Source: an uncultured Dermatophilus sp. (lineage in GTDB: Bacteria; Actinomycetota; Actinomycetes; Actinomycetales; Dermatophilaceae). Taken from it: a stretch of 9,631 nucleotides of DNA. Under the pieces are notes generated by a model. That model worked only from the letters and a program-made list of their open reading frames with translations, made no database searches and was not told the DNA's origin. Location: NCBI GenBank assembly GCA_945876925.1, contig CAMCQD010000040.1:1-9631 (forward strand), given 5' to 3'. A program made the position numbers and the translations under genes. Positions 1 to 8,530 of the stretch are shown in pieces (position 1 is the stretch's first letter; the number at the start of each line of letters is the position of its first letter).

Positions 1-3028
<3,028 letters not shown>

Positions 3029-3153
3029 CGTCAGCACCCTGGCAGGCTACCGATTGCGCCCGCGGAACCGTAGCCAGCCCCGCCCCGGCCCGGTAAGTCC
3101 GCCGCAGGGCCGGCCAGGCCGGCTCCCCTGCCCGGGCCGCAGCTGCGCCCGGA

Positions 3154-3189
3154 CCCGCACGGCCCGTGCCCGGGACCGGGCCGTGCGGG
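3154..3189. repeat. 13-bp perfect inverted repeat
   Basis: The arms 3154-3166 (CCCGCACGGCCCG) and 3177-3189 (CGGGCCGTGCGGG) are perfect reverse complements around a 10-base loop, which itself contains CCCGGG. No T tract follows on either strand. It lies between divergent genes, where neither would need a terminator, so it may be an operator, a structured leader of the glycyl-tRNA synthetase transcript (about 125 bases before its start), or chance in GC-rich DNA. Confidence 0.5.
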
Positions 3190-3597
3190 CCGGGAACCCG
3201 CCTGACGACGGCCTTCTCACCGGTCCTCATCCCACGGTGCGAACCGCCGGCGCCCTCCCGCGCTGGTGGCCTAGGTGAGGTTCGTCCCATCGTCTCCACG
3301 TGCGTATTTGCCATGCAATACTCGCGATGGCTGCTGGCGACTGGAAGCACGCGTTACGTTCCCGACCGCCCGGCGCTGTCCGCTCAGGTCTCCTGCGGGG
3401 CCCGTGTTCAGCTCCTTTGCGCAGGCCATCGCAGCCCGCCCGGATGAGCCCCCGGCACACCACCGGCACCCGCGACCAGGACGGCAGTACCCGGGAGGCC
3501 ACGGCACGCATTGCCTTCCGCTCGCAGCTCACGGGCAGGCAGGGCTGCCCGTGCCGTCACCGCAGCCGCACTCGTCCCTCGCGCATGGACCGCGTCA

Positions 3598-3634
3598 GCG
3601 GATCCTGCGGCCCGATCCGGCCGCGGATCCGCGG
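3598..3634 (+). promoter_or_regulatory. Leader hairpin and 14-bp palindrome before ldh
   Basis: GCGGATCC (3598-3605) pairs with GGATCCGC (3625-3632), and inside it GCGGCC (3607-3612) pairs with GGCCGC (3619-3624). This makes a 14-bp stem with one bulged T at 3606 and a six-base loop. The right side also forms a perfect 14-base palindrome, CCGCGGATCCGCGG (3621-3634), which could be a dimeric operator. The structure ends 22 bases before the ldh ribosome binding site, so it could act in mRNA as an attenuator or in DNA as a binding site. The function is inferred from position only. Confidence 0.5.
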
Positions 3635-3656
3635 TCGCTGCCACTACGGAGAACAC

Positions 3657-3662
3657 AGGAGA
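3657..3662 (+). promoter_or_regulatory. Ribosome binding site that fixes the ldh start
   Basis: AGGAGA lies eight bases before ATG 3671. The reading frame stays open far upstream (to about 3275), but that extension has no dehydrogenase homology, so this site decides the start. Confidence 0.85.
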
Positions 3663-3670
3663 CAGATTCG

Positions 3671-4645
3671 ATGGCCGGAACCAGGAAAACCCGCTCGAAG
3701 ATCGGTGTCGTCGGCGCAGGCGCCGTCGGCTCGGCGGTCGCGTACGTCGCCCAGATCCGCGGGCTGGCCCGCGAGGTAGCCCTGTACGACATCAATACCC
3801 AGAAGGTGAACGCCGAGGTCCTCGACATGGCTCACGGCAGCCAGTTCACCTCGACCCAGGTCATCGGCGGCGACGACATCAGCGTGCTGGCCGGCTGCCA
3901 GATGGTCGTCGTCACGGCCGGGGCGGCCCAGAAGCCCGGGCAGACCCGGCTCGACCTGGCCGCCGTCAACATGGGCATCATGCGCAAGCTGCTCCCGCAG
4001 ATCCTCGAGCAGGCCCCCGACGCGGTCATCTGCCTGGTTACCAACCCGTGTGACGTGCTCACCGCCGGCGCGGTCGCCGAGCTGGGCCTGCCCCCCGAGC
4101 AGCTGTTCAGCTCCGGCTGCGTGCTCGACTCCAGCCGGATGCGCTGGCTGATCGGCGAGCGCGCCGGCGTCGGGCCGCGCAGCGTGCACGCCCTCGTCGT
4201 CGGTGAGCACGGCGACAGCGAGTTCGCGCTGTGGTCCTCCAGCCGGATCGGGCTCACCCCGCTCACCGAATGGACCGAGGGCGGCAAGCCGGTCTTCACC
4301 ACCGAGGTGCTGGCCGACATGACCCACAACGTCGTCGGTGCCGCATACAAGGTCATCGAGGGCAAGGGCGCCACCAACCTGGCCATCGGCCTGGCCGCCG
4401 GGCGCATCATCCAGGCCGTCATGGGCGATGAGCACGTCGTGCTGGCCGTGTCCAGCGTGCTGCGGGCGCATCAGCTCCCGCCGGAGCTGGAGGCCCTGGA
4501 CGGCATCGCCCTGAGCCTGCCCACCATCGTCGGCCGCCACGGCGCCGAGCGCGTGGTCGTCCCGCCGCTGGACCCCGCTGAGCGCGAGAAGCTGCTCGCC
4601 TCCGGAGCGACCCTGCGCGCCTCGCTGGAGAGCCTGCGCAAGTAA
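3671..4645 (+). CDS. ldh: L-lactate dehydrogenase
   Basis: Interconverts pyruvate and L-lactate with NAD(H) in the cytoplasm. The 324-residue length is normal for the family. Visible parts are the Rossmann motif GAGAVG (15-20), Asp40 at the end of the second strand (selects NAD over NADP), the substrate loop TAGAAQKPGQTR (82-93), TNPCDVL (124-130), VLDSSRMR (151-158), GEHGDSE (178-184) and KGATNLAIG (232-240). Gln87 in the loop is the lactate-type residue; malate dehydrogenases have Arg there. Arg93, Asp153, Arg156 and His180 are the expected substrate-binding and catalytic residues. Arg158 and His173 occupy the positions that bind fructose 1,6-bisphosphate in allosteric bacterial enzymes, so sugar-phosphate activation is likely (inferred from family knowledge). 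The gene stands alone, preceded by a structured leader and followed by convergent hairpins. Malate dehydrogenase is the main alternative, but the loop argues against it. Confidence 0.95.
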   Translation: MAGTRKTRSKIGVVGAGAVGSAVAYVAQIRGLAREVALYDINTQKVNAEVLDMAHGSQFTSTQVIGGDDISVLAGCQMVVVTAGAAQKPGQTRLDLAAVNMGIMRKLLPQILEQAPDAVICLVTNPCDVLTAGAVAELGLPPEQLFSSGCVLDSSRMRWLIGERAGVGPRSVHALVVGEHGDSEFALWSSSRIGLTPLTEWTEGGKPVFTTEVLADMTHNVVGAAYKVIEGKGATNLAIGLAAGRIIQAVMGDEHVVLAVSSVLRAHQLPPELEALDGIALSLPTIVGRHGAERVVVPPLDPAEREKLLASGATLRASLESLRK

Positions 4646-4705
4646 CGGCTGCCCCCGGCGTCCCGGACACGTCATGCTGCGAGCGCGCCGCGGATGCCGG
4701 GCCGG

Positions 4706-4770
4706 CCCGGATCGCCAGCCACCCGGGTCAGGCGGGCAGCTGGCGATCCGGGTAGCCAGCTGCCCGCCTG
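4706..4770. terminator. Overlapping alternative hairpins between convergent genes
   Basis: Two long perfect inverted repeats share a middle segment. CCCGGATCGCCAGC (4706-4719) pairs with GCTGGCGATCCGGG (4739-4752), 14 bp. CAGGCGGGCAGCTGGC (4729-4744) pairs with GCCAGCTGCCCGCCTG (4755-4770), 16 bp with a 10-base loop. Both need 4739-4744, so only one can form at a time. The element sits between the stop of ldh (plus) and the stop of the oxidoreductase gene (minus), so a bidirectional terminator is the simplest reading. No T tract follows on either strand, as is common in actinomycetes. Confidence 0.7.
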
Positions 4771-4785
4771 GCTGCTCAGGGAGGT

Positions 4786-5823
4786 TCACTCCCGCTCCAT
4801 GACGAACCGGTCGCCGCATCCGGCACGCACCGCGTCCATGAGCGCCAGCCGGCCGACGGATCCTGCCAGCGGCAGCGCCGGGGACTGCGTACGTCCCTCG
4901 CCGATGCACCGGGCAGCCTCCACCGCGCTGACATACAGCGCTTCGTGACGGATCCGCGGCTCGTCATACCTCAGTTCCCGGCCAGCCATATCGGTGAGCG
5001 TGAACGGGCCGGGCATGAAGAACGGGTCGTCTAGCACGACAGTCGCCTCGGTGCCGGCCACCGCCGCCCGGATGGGCAGCCGGGCCGTGGTGGACGTGTG
5101 GAACACGGCCGTGCGCCCGTCGGGCCACACCATCGAGGCGCCGATGTCCTCGACCACGCCGCTCGGGCCGCGCCAGCCGGTCGCGACCACCTGCTGGGGG
5201 GTGCTGCCCAGGACGAAGTCGATGAGGGCGACGTCGTACAGGCCCATGTCGAGCATGGCGCCCCCGGCCAGGGCCGGATCCTTGATCCGGTGATCCCCGG
5301 CGAAAACCTCACCGTGGTCGGAGTGCACCGCGCGGACCTGCCCGAGCGCGCCGTCCGCGATCAGCTGGGCGAGGACATCCCATTTGGGCAGCAGGAACGA
5401 CCACAGTGCCTCCATCGCGAACACCCCGGCCGCCTGCGCCGCCTCAGCGATCTCGCGGGCCTGGGCGGCGTTGATCGCGAAGGGCTTCTCGACCACGACG
5501 GGCTTGCCCGCTGCGATGGAGAGCAGTGCGTTCTCACGGTGCTGCGGGTGCGGCGTCGCCACGTAGACGATGTCAACGCCCGGATCGGCCACCAGGTCGG
5601 CGTAACTGCCGTACCCGCGCGGGATGCCGCGGGCCGAGGCGAACGCCTGCGCCTTATCCGCCGAGCGGGACGCCACGGCGGCGACCCGCTGGCCGGTATG
5701 CGCCAGCGCGGCGGTGAATCTATCAGCGATCCAGCCGGTTCCCAGGATGCCCCAGCGCAGCGCCGGGGCATCCATCGGGTCCGGGCGGCGCGAGGCCGGC
5801 AGTACGGCAGGGAACGTACTCAT
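4786..5823 (-). CDS. Gfo/Idh/MocA-family oxidoreductase, dihydrodiol dehydrogenase-like
   Basis: Predicted cytoplasmic NAD(P)-dependent dehydrogenase of 345 residues acting on a sugar or diol; the substrate is unknown. The N-terminal Rossmann fold begins with WGILGTGWIADRF (24-36), and YVATPHPQHRENALLSIAAG (87-106) leads to the family signature VVVEKPFAIN (109-118) with Lys113. MEALWSFLLPKWD (137-149) and GGAMLDMGLYDVALIDFVLG (187-206) resemble the dimeric dihydrodiol dehydrogenase / glucose-fructose oxidoreductase branch, where a tyrosine equivalent to Tyr196 serves in catalysis together with the lysine. The C-terminal half is the alpha/beta substrate domain. ATG 5823 is chosen because GAGGAAG lies just upstream; an inner Met17 is less likely. 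It starts 26 bases after the stop of the preceding minus-strand gene, so the two are probably co-transcribed. There is no signal peptide. Confidence 0.92.
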   Translation of the reverse strand: MSTFPAVLPASRRPDPMDAPALRWGILGTGWIADRFTAALAHTGQRVAAVASRSADKAQAFASARGIPRGYGSYADLVADPGVDIVYVATPHPQHRENALLSIAAGKPVVVEKPFAINAAQAREIAEAAQAAGVFAMEALWSFLLPKWDVLAQLIADGALGQVRAVHSDHGEVFAGDHRIKDPALAGGAMLDMGLYDVALIDFVLGSTPQQVVATGWRGPSGVVEDIGASMVWPDGRTAVFHTSTTARLPIRAAVAGTEATVVLDDPFFMPGPFTLTDMAGRELRYDEPRIRHEALYVSAVEAARCIGEGRTQSPALPLAGSVGRLALMDAVRAGCGDRFVMERE

Positions 5824-5849
5824 CGGCGCTTCCTCGCCTCCCCGGCGGA

Positions 5850-6866
5850 TCAGCCGGCGAACCCGCCGCCGGGGATCTCGGCGACCTTGACGATGCGGCC
5901 CTCGTGCGCGGAGATGTCGCACGCGGCGGCGACCCGGATCGCCTGCAGGCCGTCGGCAATGGTGCACGGACTGGGGATCTCGCGCCGGGCCACCTTGAGG
6001 AAGGTGGCCAGTTCGGTGACGTAGGCGTCCTTGAACCGCAGCATGAAGTCCGAGACCGTCGGGCCAGCCGGCCAGGTGATCCCCGGCTCGGCCGAGACCA
6101 GCGGCATCGCGTCGTTCATGCCGACCGACAGGTCAAGGTCGCTGCCGAGCACCTCCATGCGCACGTCGTGGCCGTAGGAGTTGTTCCGGGTGCCGGTGAG
6201 CAGCACCGGGGTGCCGTCGTCCAGGGTGAGCAGCGCGCTGACGGTGTCGAAGTCCCCGGCGTTCCTGATGTACTCCGCGCCCTTGCTGGCGCCCACGGCG
6301 TAGACGGTCTCCACCTCGCGCCCGCTGACGTAGCGGATCACGTCGAGGTCATGGATGTTGCAGTCGCGGAAGATCCCGCCGGACACCTTGATGTACGCCT
6401 CCGGCGGCGGAGCGGTGTCCAGGGTGCAGGCCCGGATCGTGTGCACCACGCCGACCTCGCCGGAGCGGATCGCGTCGTGGACCCGCACGTAACCGGCGTC
6501 GAACCGGCGCTGGAAGCCGATCTGCACCGGCACGTCGGTGCCGCGCTCGAGCTCGGCGAGCTGGATCGACTCCTCCAGGGTGGCCGCGACCGGCTTCTCG
6601 CAGAAGGTGGGCACCCCCGCCTCGATGCCGGCCCGGATGAGGCCGGCGTGCGCATTGGTGGCTGCCGCGATGACCAGGGCGTCGATGCCACCGGCGAGCA
6701 TCGCCCCGGCGTCGGGGGCGACGGTAGCGCCGACTGCGGCGGCTGCCTGCTGCGCGGCCTCGGGGAAGGCGTCGGTGATGACGACCTCGTCTACCCCGGG
6801 CAGGTCCGTGATGGTCCTGGCATGGTAGGCACCAATCCGCCCGGCTCCGGCAATACCGATACGCAT
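5850..6866 (-). CDS. Gfo/Idh/MocA-family oxidoreductase, inositol 2-dehydrogenase-like
   Basis: Predicted NAD-dependent dehydrogenase of a cyclitol or sugar, 338 residues, the usual family length. It opens with MRIGIAGAGRIGAYHA, a GxGxxG Rossmann motif followed by the HA typical of IolG proteins. FCEKPVA (88-94) carries Lys91. QIGFQRRFDAGYVRVHDAI (115-133), YIKVSGGIFRDCNIHDLDVI (158-177) and YAVGASK (189-195) match the inositol dehydrogenase pattern. Lys91, Asp168 and His172 correspond to the Lys-Asp-His catalytic set of Bacillus IolG (Lys97, Asp172, His176) with the same Asp-to-His spacing. A GAGGGAG ribosome binding site precedes ATG 6866. It is first in a two-gene minus-strand unit and faces a 2-hydroxyacid dehydrogenase gene across a 217-base gap. 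Without kinase, transporter or other iol genes nearby, the true substrate could be a different polyol or sugar. Confidence 0.93.
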   Translation of the reverse strand: MRIGIAGAGRIGAYHARTITDLPGVDEVVITDAFPEAAQQAAAAVGATVAPDAGAMLAGGIDALVIAAATNAHAGLIRAGIEAGVPTFCEKPVAATLEESIQLAELERGTDVPVQIGFQRRFDAGYVRVHDAIRSGEVGVVHTIRACTLDTAPPPEAYIKVSGGIFRDCNIHDLDVIRYVSGREVETVYAVGASKGAEYIRNAGDFDTVSALLTLDDGTPVLLTGTRNNSYGHDVRMEVLGSDLDLSVGMNDAMPLVSAEPGITWPAGPTVSDFMLRFKDAYVTELATFLKVARREIPSPCTIADGLQAIRVAAACDISAHEGRIVKVAEIPGGGFAG

Positions 6867-7083
6867 GTGAACTCCCTCGTTCCGGCGTCGTCACTGCATG
6901 GGCCATCTACCCACGCCTTGTCAGGACATTAGCGCAACTGCCGGCTGGCTGTCTGTGCGTCAGGTCACCGGAACCCGCCGCCTGAAGGGGCCGGGCTCAG
7001 GGAGGCCGGGTCTCTAGGCTGGTCGCACCCGCCTGCATCCGGCCCGCTGAAACGACCCTCACGACGATCAGGAGGTCAGGCCC
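6867..7083. promoter_or_regulatory. Divergent promoter gap between oxidoreductase operon and 2-hydroxyacid dehydrogenase
   Basis: A 217-base gap that must contain both divergent promoters. On the plus strand TAGGCT (7015-7020) resembles an actinomycete -10 box but has no good -35 partner at the normal distance. On the minus strand I find only weak -35-like sequences (TTGCGC, CTGACA) around 6918-6937 without a clear -10. No regulator gene or strong operator-like dyad was seen. The plus-strand gene has a strong AGGAGGT (7070-7076) seven bases before its GTG start. Confidence 0.4.
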
Positions 7084-8052
7084 GTGAAGCTGCTGCTCCC
7101 GACCTGGTACGACGGCCCGGCGCCGCACCTGCCCGGGGCCGAGGTGGTCGCTTACGATCCGCGCATCCCCGTTCCGCCAGAGCACGCGGACGCGCAGATC
7201 CTCGTGGCCTGGGGGCAAGCGCCGCACGTCCTGCCCGACGCCGCCCGCCGGATGGGGGACCTGCGGCTAGTGCAGGCGCTGCACGCCGGGCCGGACGATG
7301 TGCTCGCTGCCGGATTCGCGCCGGACGTCGTGCTGTGCTCCGGGGTGGGGCTGCACGATAAGCCCGTGACCGAGCACGCCGTGGGGCTCATCCTCGCGCT
7401 GGGGGGGGGGCGCCGCCGGGGGGGGGGGGGGGGGCCCCCCCTGGGCGCGCCCCCCCCGCCCCCCCACGTCTGGAACGAGGCCCTGGGCGGGCCGCAGCCG
7501 CTGCGCGCCCCCGACGGCACGACGCACTCGCTCATCGGCGCGCGGGTGACGATCTGGGGATTCGGCAGCATCGCGGCCAATCTGGCCCCGGTGCTGACTG
7601 CCCTGGGGGCGCAGGTGCGCGGCATCGCCCGCAGCGGCGGCGAGCGCGCGGGATATCCGGTGGTCACCGAGGCGAGCCTGCCGGAGGTGCTGGCCAGCAC
7701 CGACGTGCTCGTCATGATCCTGCCGATGTCGGCGGCGACCCGGAACATCCTCGACGCCCGCCGGCTCGCCATGCTGCCCCCGTCCGCCTACCTGGTCAAT
7801 GTGGGCCGGGGCACGACCGTCGATGAGGACGCCCTGGTGGCGGCGCTGCGCGCGGGGCAGCTCGCCGGGGCCGCGATCGACGTGACGCACACCGAGCCGC
7901 TGCCGGCGGACTCGCCGCTGTGGGAGGCCCCCGGGCTGATCATCACCCCGCACGCGGCCGGGGGCCGCCCGGTCGGGGCCGGGGAACTCATCGAGCACAA
8001 CGTGAATGCGCTCCTGACCGGGGGCAGCTACCGCAACCTCATCCCGCGCTGA
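7084..8052 (+). CDS. D-isomer-specific 2-hydroxyacid dehydrogenase (with low-complexity block)
   Basis: Predicted NAD(P)-dependent 2-hydroxyacid (2-ketoacid reductase) enzyme of 322 residues, cytoplasmic. The catalytic domain starts MKLLLPTWYDG; VTEHAVGLILAL (95-106) is the usual lead-in to the inter-domain helix. The nucleotide-binding motif VTIWGFGSIAANLAPVL (155-171) has GFGSIA, with Ala at the third glycine position. The catalytic triad is Arg242 in VNVGRGTTVDEDAL (238-251), Glu271 in DVTHTEPLP (266-274) and His290 in ITPHAAGG (287-294). The start is GTG with a strong AGGAGGT seven bases upstream. Residues 107-127 are almost entirely Gly, Arg and Pro, encoded by long G and C runs, where relatives have an ordinary helix; the frame is kept but this part is probably not real sequence. 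The substrate cannot be told; phosphoglycerate dehydrogenase and glyoxylate/hydroxypyruvate reductase are relatives, and it is shorter than SerA with no ACT domain. Confidence 0.88.
   Translation: MKLLLPTWYDGPAPHLPGAEVVAYDPRIPVPPEHADAQILVAWGQAPHVLPDAARRMGDLRLVQALHAGPDDVLAAGFAPDVVLCSGVGLHDKPVTEHAVGLILALGGGRRRGGGGGPPLGAPPPPPHVWNEALGGPQPLRAPDGTTHSLIGARVTIWGFGSIAANLAPVLTALGAQVRGIARSGGERAGYPVVTEASLPEVLASTDVLVMILPMSAATRNILDARRLAMLPPSAYLVNVGRGTTVDEDALVAALRAGQLAGAAIDVTHTEPLPADSPLWEAPGLIITPHAAGGRPVGAGELIEHNVNALLTGGSYRNLIPR
7401..7465. repeat. G and C homopolymer block inside a gene
   Basis: Runs in order: 10 G (7401-7410), CGCCGCC, 17 G (7418-7434), 7 C (7435-7441), TGGGCGCG, 8 C (7450-7457), one G, then 7 C (7459-7465). 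Nothing like it occurs elsewhere in the window. It replaces the part of the dehydrogenase that should encode a normal helix, while both flanks match the family and stay in the same frame. A base-calling or consensus artefact is the likeliest cause. A true slippage-prone tract is possible but would not explain the lost helix. Confidence 0.9.
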
Positions 8053-8053
8053 A

Positions 8054-8160
8054 CCGCATCCTGCGGACGACAAGCCGCCGGTAGCGGTGCGGGCAGCCAG
8101 GCGGCCAGGTGAGCACATCGCTCACGAGCCGCAGCACGTGCCCGCACCGCCTACCGGCGG
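8054..8160. terminator. Long composite hairpin between convergent genes
   Basis: A 21-base arm (8075-8095, CCGCCGGTA followed by GCGGTGCGGGCA) pairs with 8139-8160 over 21 bp, with one bulged base on the right arm. The 43-base interior folds again: GCGGC (8101-8105) with GCCGC (8128-8132), and GTGAGC (8109-8114) with GCTCAC (8120-8125). A small hairpin, CCGCA/TGCGG (8054-8058 and 8062-8066), follows directly on the dehydrogenase stop codon. It lies between two converging genes, 13 bases from the stop of the minus-strand one, so it likely ends transcription from both sides. Confidence 0.7.
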
Positions 8161-8173
8161 TGTCCAGTCCAGC

Positions 8174-8530
8174 TCAGCGCAGAGCGGAAAGCGCGGCCTT
8201 CAGGGCGTTCCAGGCTTCAGCGGCAGGCACTCCCCATGCCTCCGCGGCGGGCAGCCAGGCCTCGGCAGCTGGCAGCCAGGCCTCCGCGGCGGGCAGCCAC
8301 GCCTCAGCCGCGGGCACGGACCACGCCTCGGCGGCTGGGGCAGACCAGGCCTCCGCGGCGGGAACCCCCCAGGCTTCAGCAGCGGGCACGGACCATGCCT
8401 CGGCGGCAGGTGCCGTCCAGGCCTCCGCCGCGGGGGCAGACCAGGCCTCGGCGGCATGGGCTGGCGAACCACCGCCCACGATTCCGGCGAGGCCGAGCAG
8501 AGCAGCGGCAGCGAACAGTCGTGTCTTCAC
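8174..8530 (-). CDS. Secreted AEAW-repeat protein, unknown family
   Basis: A 118-residue protein I do not recognise. GTG 8530 is preceded by AAGGAG with seven bases of spacing. Residues 1-26 form a clear Sec signal peptide: MKTR, a hydrophobic stretch of Leu, Ala and Gly, and SPAHA with cleavage expected after Ala26. The mature part (92 residues) begins exactly at the first repeat and holds eleven AEAW units at 27, 35, 43, 51, 59, 67, 75, 82, 89, 96 and 104. Most units are eight residues, AEAW-S/T/G-A/V-PA; three in a row are seven, AEAWLPA. The tail NALKAALSALR could be a short amphipathic helix. There are eleven Trp, eleven Glu and no Cys, so it is strongly acidic and very Trp-rich. No sortase motif, lipobox or second membrane segment is present, so it should be released or bound to the envelope non-covalently. 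It is divergent from def, convergent with the dehydrogenase gene, and stands alone. It could be a surface or wall-binding repeat protein or a multi-core peptide precursor; no modifying enzyme is nearby. Confidence 0.85.
   Translation of the reverse strand: MKTRLFAAAALLGLAGIVGGGSPAHAAEAWSAPAAEAWTAPAAEAWSVPAAEAWGVPAAEAWSAPAAEAWSVPAAEAWLPAAEAWLPAAEAWLPAAEAWGVPAAEAWNALKAALSALR
8210..8452 (-). repeat. Coding tandem repeat, 24- and 21-base units
   Basis: Eleven tandem units encode AEAW followed by three or four spacer residues (the last unit is truncated to AEAW). Octapeptide units are 24 bases and the three consecutive heptapeptide units 21 bases. Copies differ mainly at third codon positions: Ala codons GCC, GCG, GCT and GCA and Glu codons GAG and GAA vary in the AEAW core with no amino-acid change. 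All frames on both strands stay open across the array, which creates spurious plus-strand reading frames. Confidence 0.93.

Larger units (their letters stand above)
3029..3670. promoter_or_regulatory. Long divergent intergenic region and ldh leader
   Basis: No credible gene is seen here on either strand. Open frames exist, but they lack ribosome binding sites, recognisable motifs and coherent composition. The region separates the divergent glycyl-tRNA synthetase and ldh genes and must hold both promoters, though I see no convincing -35/-10 pair for either. It contains a 13-bp inverted repeat (3154-3189), an AT-rich imperfect dyad (3304-3321), a 9-bp hairpin (3530-3538 with 3545-3553, loop 3539-3544), and a large hairpin plus palindrome just before ldh (3598-3634). 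This density of dyad symmetry suggests regulation by structured leader RNA or dimeric repressors, but no specific regulator can be named. No Rex-type TTGTGAA/TTCACAA site was found. Confidence 0.6.

Noticed and set aside
3275..3670. Upstream extension of the ldh frame giving a 456-residue protein
   Set aside because: The extra 132 residues have no dehydrogenase homology, and AGGAGA at 3657 with ATG 3671 gives a normal-length enzyme.
3029..3670. tRNA or T-box riboswitch upstream of the glycyl-tRNA synthetase
   Set aside because: No cloverleaf pattern, CCA end or T-box consensus could be recognised on either strand by eye.
3644..4909. 421-codon open frame on the minus strand opposite ldh
   Set aside because: It mirrors the lactate dehydrogenase coding sequence, has a Gly/Asp/Ala-rich composition typical of a shadow frame and overlaps the convergent hairpins.
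5098..6932. Plus-strand open frames opposite the two Gfo/Idh/MocA genes (5098-6024, 5904-6932)
   Set aside because: Antisense shadows of two genes with full family motifs on the minus strand.
7401..7465. Phase-variable poly-G contingency tract
   Set aside because: Possible in principle, but the loss of a conserved helix and the mixture of several G and C runs fit a sequence-quality defect better; kept as an alternative only.
8210..8452. CRISPR array as an explanation for the tandem repeats
   Set aside because: Units are contiguous 21-24 base coding repeats with no unique spacers of constant length and no cas genes.
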